From: Tomitella fengzijianii | GTDB taxonomy: Bacteria; Actinomycetota; Actinomycetes; Mycobacteriales; Mycobacteriaceae | Reading direction: 5' to 3' | Assembly (NCBI RefSeq): GCF_007559025.1 | Contig: NZ_CP041765.1 | Coordinates: forward strand, 1,236,679 to 1,300,678 | Length of the DNA stretch: 64,000 nucleotides | Shown here: one piece after another, positions 26,663 to 35,365 of the stretch | Layout of the letters: each line of letters begins with the position of its first letter | Numbering within the stretch: position 1 is the stretch's first letter | Position numbers and translations under genes: made by a program | The notes under the pieces: generated by a model | Databases searched by the model: none | Told to the model about the DNA's origin: nothing | The model's input: only the letters and a program-made list of their open reading frames with translations

Positions 26663-27925
26663 ATGACCGCCACACTTTCGCAGCCGGCGCCCGTCGGCCG
26701 CCTGGTCGACCAATTCGAGTCCGGCCTCGACGCCCCCATCTGCCTGACCTGGGAACTCACCTACGCATGCAATCTGTCGTGCGTGCACTGCCTGTCGTCG
26801 TCGGGTCGGCGCAATCCCGACGAGCTCAGCACCGAGCAGTGCAAAGCGATCATCGATGAGCTGCAGCGCATGCAGGTGTTCTACGTGAACATCGGCGGGG
26901 GCGAGCCGACCGTGCGCCCCGACTTCTGGGAGCTCGTCGATTACGCCACCGACCACCAGGTGGGCGTCAAGTTCTCGACGAACGGCCTCAAGATCGACCG
27001 CGCGGTGGCCGAGCGGCTGGCCGCTTCCGACTACGTCGACGTGCAGATCTCGCTCGACGGCGCCACCGCCGAGGTCAACGACGCGGTGCGCGGCAAGGGC
27101 TCGTTCGACATGGCCACCAAGGCCCTGCAGAACCTGGCCGACGCCGGATTCAAGGACGCCAAGATCTCGGTGGTCGTCACCCGCCACAACATCTCGCAGC
27201 TCGACGAATTCAAGGCGCTCGCGGACCGTTTCGGCGCCACCCTGCGCATCACCCGGCTGCGCCCGTCGGGCCGCGCCGTGGACGTGTGGGACGAGCTGCA
27301 CCCCTTGCCCGAGCAGCAGCGCGAGCTCTACGACTGGCTCGTCGCCCACGGCGAAGGCGTTCTCACGGGCGACTCGTTCTTCCACCTGTCCGCCTACGGG
27401 GACGGCACCGGCGCGGGGGGCAACGGCGGCGGGCTGCCGGGGCTCAACCTGTGCGGGGCCGGCCGCGTCGTGTGCCTGATCGACCCGGTCGGCGACGTCT
27501 ACGCCTGCCCGTTCGCCATCCACGATGAGTTCCTGGCGGGCAACGTGCTGCGCGACGGCGGATTCGAGTCGGTGTGGAAGTCGGCGGAGCTGTTCCGCGA
27601 GCTGCGCGAGCCGCAGTCCGCGGGGGCGTGCGCCAGCTGCAACTTCTACGACTCGTGCCGCGGCGGCTGCATGGCCGCGAAGTTCTTCACCGGACTGCCG
27701 CTCGACGGCCCCGACCCGGAATGCGTGAAGGGCTACGGCGAGGCGTTGCTGGCCGACCGCGGCATCGACATGGCGCTGCCGAAGCCCAGCGTCGATCAAT
27801 CGCACCGCGGCCGCAAGCGCGGCGGCGGGCCGGGCACGCCCATTCCGCTCAACCTCATCACGCGGCCCCCGTCGCGCGCATGCGACGAGAACCCGCTGGC
27901 GGACCTGCCCGAGCAGATGCGCTGA
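26663..27925 (+). CDS. mftC: Mycofactocin radical SAM maturase
   Basis: MftC oxidatively decarboxylates the C-terminal Tyr of MftA and joins it to the neighbouring Val. The protein has 420 residues. The radical SAM cluster motif CxxxCxxC is in TYACNLSCVHCLSSSG (residues ~36-45). The GGE motif is VNIGGGEPTVRP. The SPASM region holds auxiliary-cluster cysteines in GRVVCLIDPVGDVYACPF and CASCNFYDSCRGGCMAAKFF. The start ATG 26663 has GGAGGA upstream. The C-terminal tail (KRGGGPGTPIPLNLITRP) is typical. It is third in mftA-B-C-D. Confidence 0.96.
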   Translation: MTATLSQPAPVGRLVDQFESGLDAPICLTWELTYACNLSCVHCLSSSGRRNPDELSTEQCKAIIDELQRMQVFYVNIGGGEPTVRPDFWELVDYATDHQVGVKFSTNGLKIDRAVAERLAASDYVDVQISLDGATAEVNDAVRGKGSFDMATKALQNLADAGFKDAKISVVVTRHNISQLDEFKALADRFGATLRITRLRPSGRAVDVWDELHPLPEQQRELYDWLVAHGEGVLTGDSFFHLSAYGDGTGAGGNGGGLPGLNLCGAGRVVCLIDPVGDVYACPFAIHDEFLAGNVLRDGGFESVWKSAELFRELREPQSAGACASCNFYDSCRGGCMAAKFFTGLPLDGPDPECVKGYGEALLADRGIDMALPKPSVDQSHRGRKRGGGPGTPIPLNLITRPPSRACDENPLADLPEQMR

Positions 27926-27979
27926 GCGGGCACCGACCACACCTGGATCATCGAGATCATCGGAAAGAAGTAGCAGCAC

Positions 27980-29152
27980 ATGGTAAATCCCTGGTTCGAG
28001 ACCGTCGCCGAGGCGCAGCGCCGTGCGAAGAAGCACCTGCCGCGGCCGGTCTACATGGCGCTGGTCGCCGGCTCCGAGAAGGGGTTGACGACGAGCGACA
28101 ACATGAACGCGTTCAGCGAGCTCGGTTTTGCGCCGCACGTCGCGGGCCTGAAGGACGAGCGCGAGCTGGCAACCGAGGTGATGGGCCAGCCGCTGTCGAT
28201 GCCGGTGATGATCTCGCCCACCGGCGTGCAGGCCGTGCACCCCGACGGTGAGGTGGCCGTCGCACGCGCCGCCGCCAACAGGGGAGTGGCGATGGGGTTG
28301 AGCTCCTTCGCGAGCAAGTCCATCGAAGAGGTCGCGGACGCGAACCCGCAGACGTTCTTCCAGATGTACTGGGTGGGCGACCGCGACACGCTCGTCGAGC
28401 GCATGGAACGCGCCCGGGCCGCCGGCGCCAAGGGCCTGATCATGACGCTCGACTGGTCGTTCTCCATGGGCCGTGACTGGGGCAGCCCCGAGATCCCGGA
28501 GAAGATGGACTTCACCGCGATGCGCAAGAACGCCCTGCAGGGCGCGTTGCATCCGAAGTGGTTGCTGCAGTACGCCAAGTCCGGCTCCATCCCGGATCTC
28601 ACCACGCCGAACCTGAAGAAGCCCGGCCAGCCTGCGCCCACGTTCTTCGGCGCCTACGGCGAGTGGATGGGTACGCCGCTGCCCACGTGGGAAGACGTGG
28701 CCTGGCTGCGCGAGCAGTGGGGCGAGAACTTCATGCTCAAGGGCGTCATGCGCGTCGATGACGCCAAGCGCGCCGTCGACGCGGGCGTCACCGCGATCTC
28801 CGTGTCCAACCACGGCGGCAACAACCTCGACGGCACGCCCGGGCCGATCCGCGCGCTGGGCCCCATCGCCGACGCGGTGGGCGACCAGGTCGAGGTCGTC
28901 ATGGACGGCGGCGTGCGCCGCGGCGGCGACGTCGTCAAGGCGCTCGCGCTTGGCGCGAAGGCCGTGATGATCGGCCGCGCCTACCTGTGGGGCCTCGCAG
29001 CCAACGGGCAGGCCGGCGTGGAGAACGTGCTGGACATCATGCGTAGCGGCATCGACTCGGCCGTGCTGGGACTCGGCCACAAGTCGGTGCATGATCTCAG
29101 CCGCGAGGACCTCATCATCGCCGAGGACTTCGTGCGCAAGCTGGGTGTCTGA
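27980..29152 (+). CDS. mftD: Mycofactocin biosynthesis FMN oxidase/dehydrogenase
   Basis: This is a 390-residue FMN-dependent enzyme of the alpha-hydroxy-acid dehydrogenase (LldD) fold. MftD oxidatively deaminates the AHDP intermediate to premycofactocin, the redox-active form. FMN-site stretches are PVMISPTGVQAVHPDGEVAV, KGVMRVDDAKRAVDAGVTAI and SNHGGNNLDGTPGPIRAL with the catalytic His in SNHGG. DGGVRRGGDVVKALALGAKA binds the FMN phosphate. It lies 54 bases after mftC and belongs to the same operon. An ordinary lactate dehydrogenase is ruled out by context and the family-specific N-terminus (MVNPWFETVAEAQRRAKKHL). Confidence 0.93.
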   Translation: MVNPWFETVAEAQRRAKKHLPRPVYMALVAGSEKGLTTSDNMNAFSELGFAPHVAGLKDERELATEVMGQPLSMPVMISPTGVQAVHPDGEVAVARAAANRGVAMGLSSFASKSIEEVADANPQTFFQMYWVGDRDTLVERMERARAAGAKGLIMTLDWSFSMGRDWGSPEIPEKMDFTAMRKNALQGALHPKWLLQYAKSGSIPDLTTPNLKKPGQPAPTFFGAYGEWMGTPLPTWEDVAWLREQWGENFMLKGVMRVDDAKRAVDAGVTAISVSNHGGNNLDGTPGPIRALGPIADAVGDQVEVVMDGGVRRGGDVVKALALGAKAVMIGRAYLWGLAANGQAGVENVLDIMRSGIDSAVLGLGHKSVHDLSREDLIIAEDFVRKLGV

Positions 29153-29181
29153 GCGGAGTCGGATGTCTGAGTAGCGCGACC

Positions 29182-31236
29182 ATGCACGACGACGAACCCG
29201 CGCGGCCGGCATCGGCCGCGCGGGTTCGGCTTGCAGCACGGGGACCTCTGGCGGGGCGGCTACCGCCGTCCGCGGCGCTGTTGGGGCCGCACGTCACGAA
29301 CCTGGGCGAAGGCCGCGCGCTCTCACCCGCGCATGCTGCCTATTACGCCGAGCGTGCGGCCGGTGGTGCGGGAATCGTCGTGACGGAGACGGCGTCGGTG
29401 CATCCGTCGGATTGGCCGTACGAGCGCGCGCCGCTCGCCGCGGAGTGCGCTGACGGCTGGGCGCGGATCGCCGGTGCCTGCCGTCCCCACGGCACCCTTG
29501 TGCTCGCGGGTCTCGGGCACCGCGGGATGCAGGGCAGCAGCGCGTACGGGGACCGGCGCGCGCTCTGGGGGCCGTCGGCGGTGGCGGATCCGGCCGGCCG
29601 GGAGATGCCCGTGGTCATGGAGCGCGGCGAGATCGGCGCAGTCGTCGCCGGATTCGCGGATTCCGCGCGGCTCGCCACCGGGGCCGGATGCGACGGCGTG
29701 GAGGTCGACGCCGGGCCGACATCGCTGCTGCGGCAGTTCCTTTCCAACCTCACAAACCACCGGACCGACGCCTACGGGGAGGACCGCGCCGCACTGCTGC
29801 TCGAGGTGCTCGGCGCGGTGCGCGAGGCCGTCGGGGATGCCGTGGTGGCGCTGCGGCTCAGCTGCGACGAGGCCGTGGCCTGGGGCGGCATCACGCCCGG
29901 CGGGGCGGCCGACGTGGTGCGCCGCGCCGCGGACATCGCGGACCTGATCACCGTGGTGCGCGGCGGCCTCTACACCGTCGACGCGTACCGGCCGGTGGCG
30001 TTGCCGCCGTGGGCGCAGGAGCACGCGAGGTTCGATACTGCGCCCGGGTTCAACGCGGGACTGTGCCGTGCGATGCGCTCGGCCGCCGGCGGCCGAGCGG
30101 TCGTCGCGTTGCAGGGTTCTGTGACGGACCCGGCTGCGGCGCAGGGCTTCCTGGCGGACGGCACGGCGGACGTCGTCGAGATGACCCGCGCCCTCATCGC
30201 CGATCCGCAGTTGGTGACCAGTGCGCGGGCGGGCGCGCCGCACCGGCCGTGCCTGCTGTGCAACCAGGCGTGCATGGTGGACGATCCGCGCAACCCGCTG
30301 GTCGACTGCGTCGTGCGGCCTCGCCCCGCCGACGACGGAGGTGCCGTCGGCCTGGGAGAGCCGCGGGTCGTGCCGCGGCGCGCGCTCATCGTGGGGGCGG
30401 GGCCGGCCGGGCTCACCGCGGCGCGGGAGTTCGCTTCGCACGGAGCTGAAGTGACCGTCGTCGAGCGCGCTCCCCGGCCGGGCGGGACGTTGCGGGTGGC
30501 GGCGGCAGCCCGCCCCCGGCTGGCACTGTTCGCGGACTGGCTCGAGGCCGAGTGCGCCCGACTCGGTGTCGCGATCGAGTGCGGCGTCGACGACGGGGCG
30601 GAGCGTGCCGCGGCTGCGGCCGCGTCGGGAGTGCACGTCGTACGGGCCAGCGGTTCCGCCCCCCGGCCCGCCGGGTTCCCGTGGGGGTGGTGGACCGATG
30701 CGGGCGTGCTGCTCCGCAGAGCCGTGGCGCCGGACGGTCCCGTACTGGTGTGGGATCCGATCGGCGGGCCGATGGGGATCGCCGTCACGGAATGGCTGGC
30801 CGGGCGGGGCGTCGACGTCGGCATCGTCACGCCGGATCCGGTGGTGGGCGCGGACCTCGCACGCGCGGGCGACCTGGTCGGCGTCAATGTGCGGCTTCAG
30901 CGTGCGGGGGTGATGCGGCATGTGTATTCGCACATCCGGTCACAGGAGAGCGGCGCCGCCGTGGTGGAGAACCGGCACACGGGCGAGCGTGCGGAGGTGG
31001 AATGCGGCCTGGTCGTCGACTGCTCCCCGGGGCTGCCGGGGACGGTCCTCGGTGGTGAGGCCGATGGGTATGCGTGGATCGGTGACTGCGTGGCGCCGCG
31101 GACGGTGCTCGAGGCGGTGCGCGACGGGGAGGAGGCTGCGAAGACGGTGATTGCGCGACGCCGGGAGGGCGGAGGGGGACGCGGTCAGGACCGCGACGGG
31201 GGCCGTCACAGCCCCGTCGGCAACCCGCCGTCGTAG
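29182..31236 (+). CDS. Mycofactocin-associated FadH/OYE oxidoreductase 1
   Basis: This is a 684-residue fusion of an old-yellow-enzyme FMN barrel (residues ~1-370), a cysteine cluster for an iron-sulfur centre (CLLCNQACMVDDPRNPLVDC) and a C-terminal FAD/NAD(P) domain (ALIVGAGPAGLTAAREFASHG), the architecture of 2,4-dienoyl-CoA reductase. Two such proteins are regular members of mft loci; the other is at 33227. The natural substrate is not known; a link between NADH, mycofactocin and enoate or quinone substrates is possible. The start ATG 29182 lies 30 bases after mftD. The end overlaps the convergent transglutaminase-like gene by 31 bases. Confidence 0.82.
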   Translation: MHDDEPARPASAARVRLAARGPLAGRLPPSAALLGPHVTNLGEGRALSPAHAAYYAERAAGGAGIVVTETASVHPSDWPYERAPLAAECADGWARIAGACRPHGTLVLAGLGHRGMQGSSAYGDRRALWGPSAVADPAGREMPVVMERGEIGAVVAGFADSARLATGAGCDGVEVDAGPTSLLRQFLSNLTNHRTDAYGEDRAALLLEVLGAVREAVGDAVVALRLSCDEAVAWGGITPGGAADVVRRAADIADLITVVRGGLYTVDAYRPVALPPWAQEHARFDTAPGFNAGLCRAMRSAAGGRAVVALQGSVTDPAAAQGFLADGTADVVEMTRALIADPQLVTSARAGAPHRPCLLCNQACMVDDPRNPLVDCVVRPRPADDGGAVGLGEPRVVPRRALIVGAGPAGLTAAREFASHGAEVTVVERAPRPGGTLRVAAAARPRLALFADWLEAECARLGVAIECGVDDGAERAAAAAASGVHVVRASGSAPRPAGFPWGWWTDAGVLLRRAVAPDGPVLVWDPIGGPMGIAVTEWLAGRGVDVGIVTPDPVVGADLARAGDLVGVNVRLQRAGVMRHVYSHIRSQESGAAVVENRHTGERAEVECGLVVDCSPGLPGTVLGGEADGYAWIGDCVAPRTVLEAVRDGEEAAKTVIARRREGGGGRGQDRDGGRHSPVGNPPS

Positions 31237-31832
31237 AGGTCGAGCACATTGCTCGCGCCCCGGAGCGTGTCGACGACGCACCGGGCCGGCGTCGCGTATA
31301 GCTCCAGGTAGTCGACCTCGCCGCGGGCCGGATCGACGGCCCACGCCAGGCGCTCGGTGCCCAGCGAGAGCTGCGCGTCGATGCCGCCGGTGTTGCCGCG
31401 CGGGTCCTGCCGGTGCCAGGCGCCGTCCAGGTGCACGGCCACGAGGCCGTGCAGTACGTGCCCGTCGCCGTGCTCGAGCCGTTGGTAGCACAAGCCGGCG
31501 GGGATGCCCTCGCACCGCAGCAGCGCGGCCAGCAGATGCGCCTTCGCGTAGCAGAGCCCCACCCGCTCGGCGAGCACCTCGGCCGCCGTGAGCGTCACGC
31601 GCGGATCTCGGGCGTCGTACGAATGCGCCACCGCGTCGCGCACCCATTCGAAGGCCGTTCGGGCATAGGCCGTGGCGTCGTCGGTGTCGGTGGCGGTCGC
31701 GGTGTGGCCGGCCCGCGCCCGCAGGTCGCGCGCCAGCGCCAGAATGTTCGGATTCGCCGTGTCGACATAATCGTCGCGGCCGAGGAACGCCGCTGGCGAG
31801 GCGGAAGGGAAGCGCAGTGCGGTGCTCGTCAT
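31206..31832 (-). CDS. Transglutaminase-like (papain-fold) protein
   Basis: This is a 208-residue protein of the transglutaminase core family. The catalytic Cys is in AERVGLCYAKAHLLAALL, the His in LHGLVAVHLDGAWHRQ and the Asp in HRQDPRGN. There is no signal peptide. Members are thiol peptidases or acyltransferases. It is inserted, on the opposite strand, in the middle of the mft locus and overlaps the end of the OYE gene by 31 bp. Whether it has any role in mycofactocin or is a bystander is open. The start ATG 31832 is the first that fits; its ribosome site is weak. Confidence 0.75.
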   Translation of the reverse strand: MTSTALRFPSASPAAFLGRDDYVDTANPNILALARDLRARAGHTATATDTDDATAYARTAFEWVRDAVAHSYDARDPRVTLTAAEVLAERVGLCYAKAHLLAALLRCEGIPAGLCYQRLEHGDGHVLHGLVAVHLDGAWHRQDPRGNTGGIDAQLSLGTERLAWAVDPARGEVDYLELYATPARCVVDTLRGASNVLDLYDGGLPTGL

Positions 31833-31881
31833 GCCGTCATCATCCCGTGTCCCGGGATCATTCCCCTCGGGGGCTTCTCGC

Positions 31882-31951
31882 AGTCCGAGCGCCTCGTGCA
31901 CACGCCGCGCGCGCGTTCACCAGGGATCGATGTGCACGAGGTGCTCGGACT
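31882..31951. repeat. 20-bp inverted repeat after the rpf gene
   Basis: AGTCCGAGCGCCTCGTGCAC (31882-31901) is the inverse of 31932-31951 with one mismatch; 30 bases separate the arms. It lies 20 bases beyond the stop of the minus-strand rpf-like gene, so it may end that transcript. The arms carry the CCGAGCGCC/GGTGCTCGG core shared with the other palindromes in this window. Confidence 0.7.
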
Positions 31952-31970
31952 GGTGGTCTGGCTCGGCGGC

Positions 31971-32474
31971 TCAGGGGAACGGCAGCGTGATCGAGCCCGG
32001 GGGGATCATCGCGGATGCCGAAGCGAACGGGTCGAACGAACCTGGAGGCGGCCCCAGCGACCCCGGCGGCAGCGCAATCGAGCCTGGGAGCAGGTCCACC
32101 GACCCCGGCGGCAGGAACCCCTCGGCGGCCAGTGCGGGACTGATGCCGGGGCGCAGATGCTGTCCGCACGTCGGCCATGCGCCGATACCCTGACCCGCGA
32201 GCACGCGCTCCGCCACCCTCACCTGATCCGCGCGGGTGGCGTGGGCCGGGTTCCCGACGCCGCCGTACGCCTGCCAGGTGGGCATGCTGAACTGCAGCCC
32301 GCCGTAGAAGCCGTTGCCGGTGTCGATGTGCCAGTTTCCGCTGGATTCGCACTGGGCGACGCCGGTCCAGTCGTAGGCGTGGGCGGTGCCGGCGCCGAGG
32401 GCCAGCGCGATGCCGAGCGCGGCGGTCGTCGCGATTGTCGCGCCGAGGGTGCGGATCGTTGCGGGGGCGGCCAC
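31971..32474 (-). CDS. Secreted resuscitation-promoting factor-like transglycosylase
   Basis: This 167-residue precursor has a signal peptide ([22 protein letters not shown], shown to 22 as two hydrophobic blocks at residues ~9-30) and a mature Rpf domain: [39 protein letters not shown] and [18 protein letters not shown]. The catalytic Glu is in CESSGNW. Rpf domains cleave peptidoglycan and wake dormant cells. The C-terminal ~55 residues are a Pro/Gly/Ser tract of PPGS-type repeats, probably a wall spacer. GTG 32474 is chosen because AAGGAGAT lies 6 bases upstream; an ATG further up lacks this. It is a guest between the two halves of the mft locus. Confidence 0.88.
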   Translation of the reverse strand: MAAPATIRTLGATIATTAALGIALALGAGTAHAYDWTGVAQCESSGNWHIDTGNGFYGGLQFSMPTWQAYGGVGNPAHATRADQVRVAERVLAGQGIGAWPTCGQHLRPGISPALAAEGFLPPGSVDLLPGSIALPPGSLGPPPGSFDPFASASAMIPPGSITLPFP

Positions 32475-32741
32475 GGGGATCTCCTTCGCGGTCGTTCTCC
32501 GCAGCAACTGTAGAGGCATGGGACGCCGGATGGTTCGTTTCGGCGTTTCTCGCCGTGCGACCGAGGCGCGCGACCGGCATCACGCCGGACTTTTGGCCTC
32601 TACCACGGAGTCTGGACGCCAGTCGTGGATTCACGATGTTTCCCGCCTGTCGGGAGGAGTGCGGCACCATTCATGTATCGCGAAATGATGTGCGTCACAT
32701 GCGCATCCGTCGTCTGTGACACATCATCGGAAGGAAGCCCC
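32475..32741. promoter_or_regulatory. Divergent rpf / NTF2-like promoter region
   Basis: This 267-bp gap serves two divergent genes. It contains a short hairpin TCCCGcctgtCGGGA (32641-32655) and a perfect palindrome ATGTGcgtCACAT (32688-32700), which resembles a shortened CRP-type site and lies about 40 bases before the NTF2-like ATG. GGAAGGAAG precedes that ATG. No promoter boxes can be assigned with certainty. Confidence 0.45.
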
Positions 32742-33167
32742 ATGGGAGCCCTGGAGACCGCACAGAACTTCTTCCACGCCTGCGAATCCGCAAAGGGGTG
32801 GGATGAATGCCGCAGATTCGCCGAAACCGATGCGCAGTTCCACAGCCCCGCCGGCAGCTACACCGGCCTGACGACGCTGGAGGCGTACTGCGACCAGGTC
32901 GCCGGCGCGTTCGCCACCACATTCCGCGGTTCGACGTATGCGCTCGTCGCCTCCGCTTACGACGCGGACAGTGGTATCGCCTTGCTGCAGGGGATGTCCT
33001 ACGCCCAGCACACCGGCGACGGCGGGCCGGTGGCGCCGACGCGCAAAATGGCGGAGATCCCGTTCGTCTACTCGATCCGGATCAATTCGGAGAACAAGAT
33101 CACCCGATTGGAGAAGCTGTACGACGAGTCGGCTTCGCGCGAACTGCTCGGCTGGCCTGCACTGTAG
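32742..33167 (+). CDS. SnoaL/NTF2-like protein
   Basis: This is a 141-residue alpha+beta barrel protein of the NTF2/ketosteroid isomerase-like superfamily: ALETAQNFFHACESAKGWDE at the start, FHSPAGSYTGLTTLEAYCDQ for the pocket, and FVYSIRINSENKITRLEKLY as the final strands. The fold occurs in isomerases, cyclases and ligand-binding proteins, so function is open. The start ATG 32742 follows GGAAGGAAG. It is one of three guests in the mft locus and is read in the same direction as the OYE2-mftE-mftF unit, which begins 60 bases after its stop. Confidence 0.75.
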   Translation: MGALETAQNFFHACESAKGWDECRRFAETDAQFHSPAGSYTGLTTLEAYCDQVAGAFATTFRGSTYALVASAYDADSGIALLQGMSYAQHTGDGGPVAPTRKMAEIPFVYSIRINSENKITRLEKLYDESASRELLGWPAL

Positions 33168-33196
33168 GCGGCCCCGCGGACCAGGGTTGACCCTCG

Positions 33197-33234
33197 TTGC
33201 GCACCCGCCCGACTACCGTCGGACGGGTGCGCAA
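33197..33234. promoter_or_regulatory. 17-bp inverted repeat over the start of OYE oxidoreductase 2
   Basis: TTGCGCACCCGCCCGAC (33197-33213) is the inverse of GTCGGACGGGTGCGCAA (33218-33234) with one mismatch and a 4-base loop. The likely GTG start (33227) of the OYE gene lies inside the right arm. It could be a repressor operator or an RNA hairpin that masks the start codon. No other copy was found. Confidence 0.65.
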
Positions 33235-35365
33235 CGACGAAACCCCGGCCACCCCGCTGCTGTCGTCCCCGCTGCGGCTGGGAGCCGACGGCCGCTCAGC
33301 GGTGCTGCGCAACCGCGTCGTGTTCTGCGCGCACCTGACCAACCTCGCGGTGGACGGGTTGCCGAACGCCGACCACGCCGCCTACTACGAGGCGCGGGCG
33401 CGCGGCGGTGCGGGACTGATCATCACCGAGGAGCACACCGTGCACGCCTCGGACCGCCCCTACGAGAAGCTCATCCGCGGCTACGACCCGGGCGCGATCG
33501 ACGGCTACCGGGCGATCACGGACCGCGTCCACGCGCACGGCGCCGTCGTCCTCTCCCAGCTCAACCACAACGGCGCGCAGGGCAGCTCGCTGTACACCCG
33601 CCGCGCGCTTTCCGCGCCGAGTGCCGTATGGGACCCGATGTTCCGCGAGGTGCCCCGCCCGCTGGACCACGCCGGGATCGCGGACATCGTGCGCGGCTTC
33701 GCCGACACCGCCCGGCACTGCCGCCTCGGCGGGTTCGACGGGGTGGAACTGCAATGCTCGCAGGCCTCCCTGATCCGGCAGTTCCTCGCGTCCGGCACCA
33801 ATCTCCGGGACGACGAGTACGGCGGCACGCTCGCCCGGCGGGCGCGGTTCCTGCTCGAGGTGATCGCCGCCGTGCGCGACGCGTTGGGCCCCGGGAAGAT
33901 CCTGGGCGTCCGGCTGGCGGGGGAGGAGCGGGTAGACGGCGGGATCACGCTCGACGAGGCAGTGGCGGTGGCGCGGCGCGTGGAGGCGACCGGCGACGTC
34001 GACTACATCAACACCTCGATCGGGCTGGCGACGAGCACGCTGCACCTGATCGAAGCGTCGATGGCGACACCGGCCGGTTACGCGCTGCACATCCCGTCGG
34101 CCCTGCGTGCCGCCGTCGACCTGCCCGTGGTGGGCGTCGGCCGGTTCTCCAGGCCCGGCGAGGCGGAGGCCGCCCTGCGCGACGGAGCGTGCGACCTGGT
34201 GGGCGTGGTGCGCGGCCAGATCGCCGACCCGGACTTCACGGTTGAGGCGGTGGCGGCACTGACCGGCGGCACGGCCGGCGGACCGCGCGTGTGCTCGGCG
34301 TGCAATCAGGAGTGCATCGGGCGGGTCGGGTTCAACCGCCCCATCCGCTGCCTCCAGAACCCGCATGCGGGCCGGGAGAACGCGACGCACACGCTCGTCG
34401 GCCTGTCCGCCCCGGCACGACGTCTGCGCGTCATCGTGGTGGGCGGCGGCCCGGCGGGGATGCAGGCCGCGGCAGTGGCGGCCGAACGCGGCCACGAGGT
34501 GACCCTGTTCGAGAGTCGCCCACGGCTCGGCGGGCAGATCGTGCTCGCCGCCGCTGCGCCGTACCGGGAGGGACTTGCGGAGATCACGCGGGACCTCGCG
34601 CGGCGGTGCGCCGCGGCCGGGGTACGCATCGAGTGCGGCGTCGCCGTCCGGGCGGGGACGGTCAGCGCGGGCGCGACACCCGACGCGGTCGTCGTCGCCA
34701 CCGGCGCGCTGCCCGACGCGCCGGAGTGGGCGCGCGGACTGCCGGTCGGAGCGTATGCGGATGTGCGCGAGGTGCTTGCGGCGCCGGATCGGGCGTGGCA
34801 CGGCACCGACGCCGCCGGCAGCCGGGTCCTCGTCGTCGACGGCCTGGGTTTCCACCCCGCCACCTCGGTGGCCGAGTTTCTCGCGGCGCGCGGCTGCGCG
34901 GTGACCGTGTGCACCGACGGCATGGTCGTGGGGCAGGATCTGGGTGTGACTCTGGACCGTGAGGGCTGGCTTGCCCGTGCGCATCGGGCCGGCATCCGGC
35001 AGCGCGCCGACACCGTCATCGCCGCGGCGCGGCGGCACGGCGCGGGCGTGCGCGTCACCCTCGTGCACCACCCGACCGGGGCGGCAACCGAAGACGACTG
35101 GGACCGGGTGGTGTTCGCGGGGCAGCAGCGCAGCGACGACACGCTGTGGCGCGCGCTGACAGGCGGCGCGCAGGGCGACGGTCGGCCGGAGACCGTCGGC
35201 GCGGCCGGTTCGGCTGCCGGGTTCCGCGTGTACCGGATCGGCGACGCGCTGGCCCCGCGCCGCGCGGACGCCGCGATCCGCGAGGGCGAGCGCGTGGGGG
35301 CGATGCTGGGGTCGGGTGCTGCACCGGGATCGACTTCCGCACCGGGATCGGGGGCCGCGCTGTGA
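33227..35365 (+). CDS. Mycofactocin-associated FadH/OYE oxidoreductase 2
   Basis: This ~712-residue flavoprotein is related to the one at 29182 but clearly distinct. The FMN barrel covers residues ~10-360 (GAGLIITEEHTVHASDRPYE; HNGAQGSSLYTRRALSAPSA; ELQCSQASLIRQFLASGTNL). The iron-sulfur cysteines are in CSACNQECIGRVGFNRPIRC. The FAD/NAD(P) domain starts at VIVVGGGPAGMQAAAVAAERG. I chose GTG 33227 (RNDETPATPLLSSPLRLG); a TTG at 33197 would put the whole inverted repeat inside the gene. Neither has a ribosome site, so leaderless translation is possible. The stop overlaps the mftE GTG, tying it to mftE-mftF. Confidence 0.85.
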   Translation: MRNDETPATPLLSSPLRLGADGRSAVLRNRVVFCAHLTNLAVDGLPNADHAAYYEARARGGAGLIITEEHTVHASDRPYEKLIRGYDPGAIDGYRAITDRVHAHGAVVLSQLNHNGAQGSSLYTRRALSAPSAVWDPMFREVPRPLDHAGIADIVRGFADTARHCRLGGFDGVELQCSQASLIRQFLASGTNLRDDEYGGTLARRARFLLEVIAAVRDALGPGKILGVRLAGEERVDGGITLDEAVAVARRVEATGDVDYINTSIGLATSTLHLIEASMATPAGYALHIPSALRAAVDLPVVGVGRFSRPGEAEAALRDGACDLVGVVRGQIADPDFTVEAVAALTGGTAGGPRVCSACNQECIGRVGFNRPIRCLQNPHAGRENATHTLVGLSAPARRLRVIVVGGGPAGMQAAAVAAERGHEVTLFESRPRLGGQIVLAAAAPYREGLAEITRDLARRCAAAGVRIECGVAVRAGTVSAGATPDAVVVATGALPDAPEWARGLPVGAYADVREVLAAPDRAWHGTDAAGSRVLVVDGLGFHPATSVAEFLAARGCAVTVCTDGMVVGQDLGVTLDREGWLARAHRAGIRQRADTVIAAARRHGAGVRVTLVHHPTGAATEDDWDRVVFAGQQRSDDTLWRALTGGAQGDGRPETVGAAGSAAGFRVYRIGDALAPRRADAAIREGERVGAMLGSGAAPGSTSAPGSGAAL

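Noticed and set aside
27980-29152. Reading mftD as a plain lactate dehydrogenase
   Set aside because: Position directly after mftC and the family-specific N-terminus favour MftD.
29153-29181. Extra small gene between mftD and OYE1
   Set aside because: A short duplicated phrase (TGTCTGAG) makes the gap look coding, but there is no usable start and frame.
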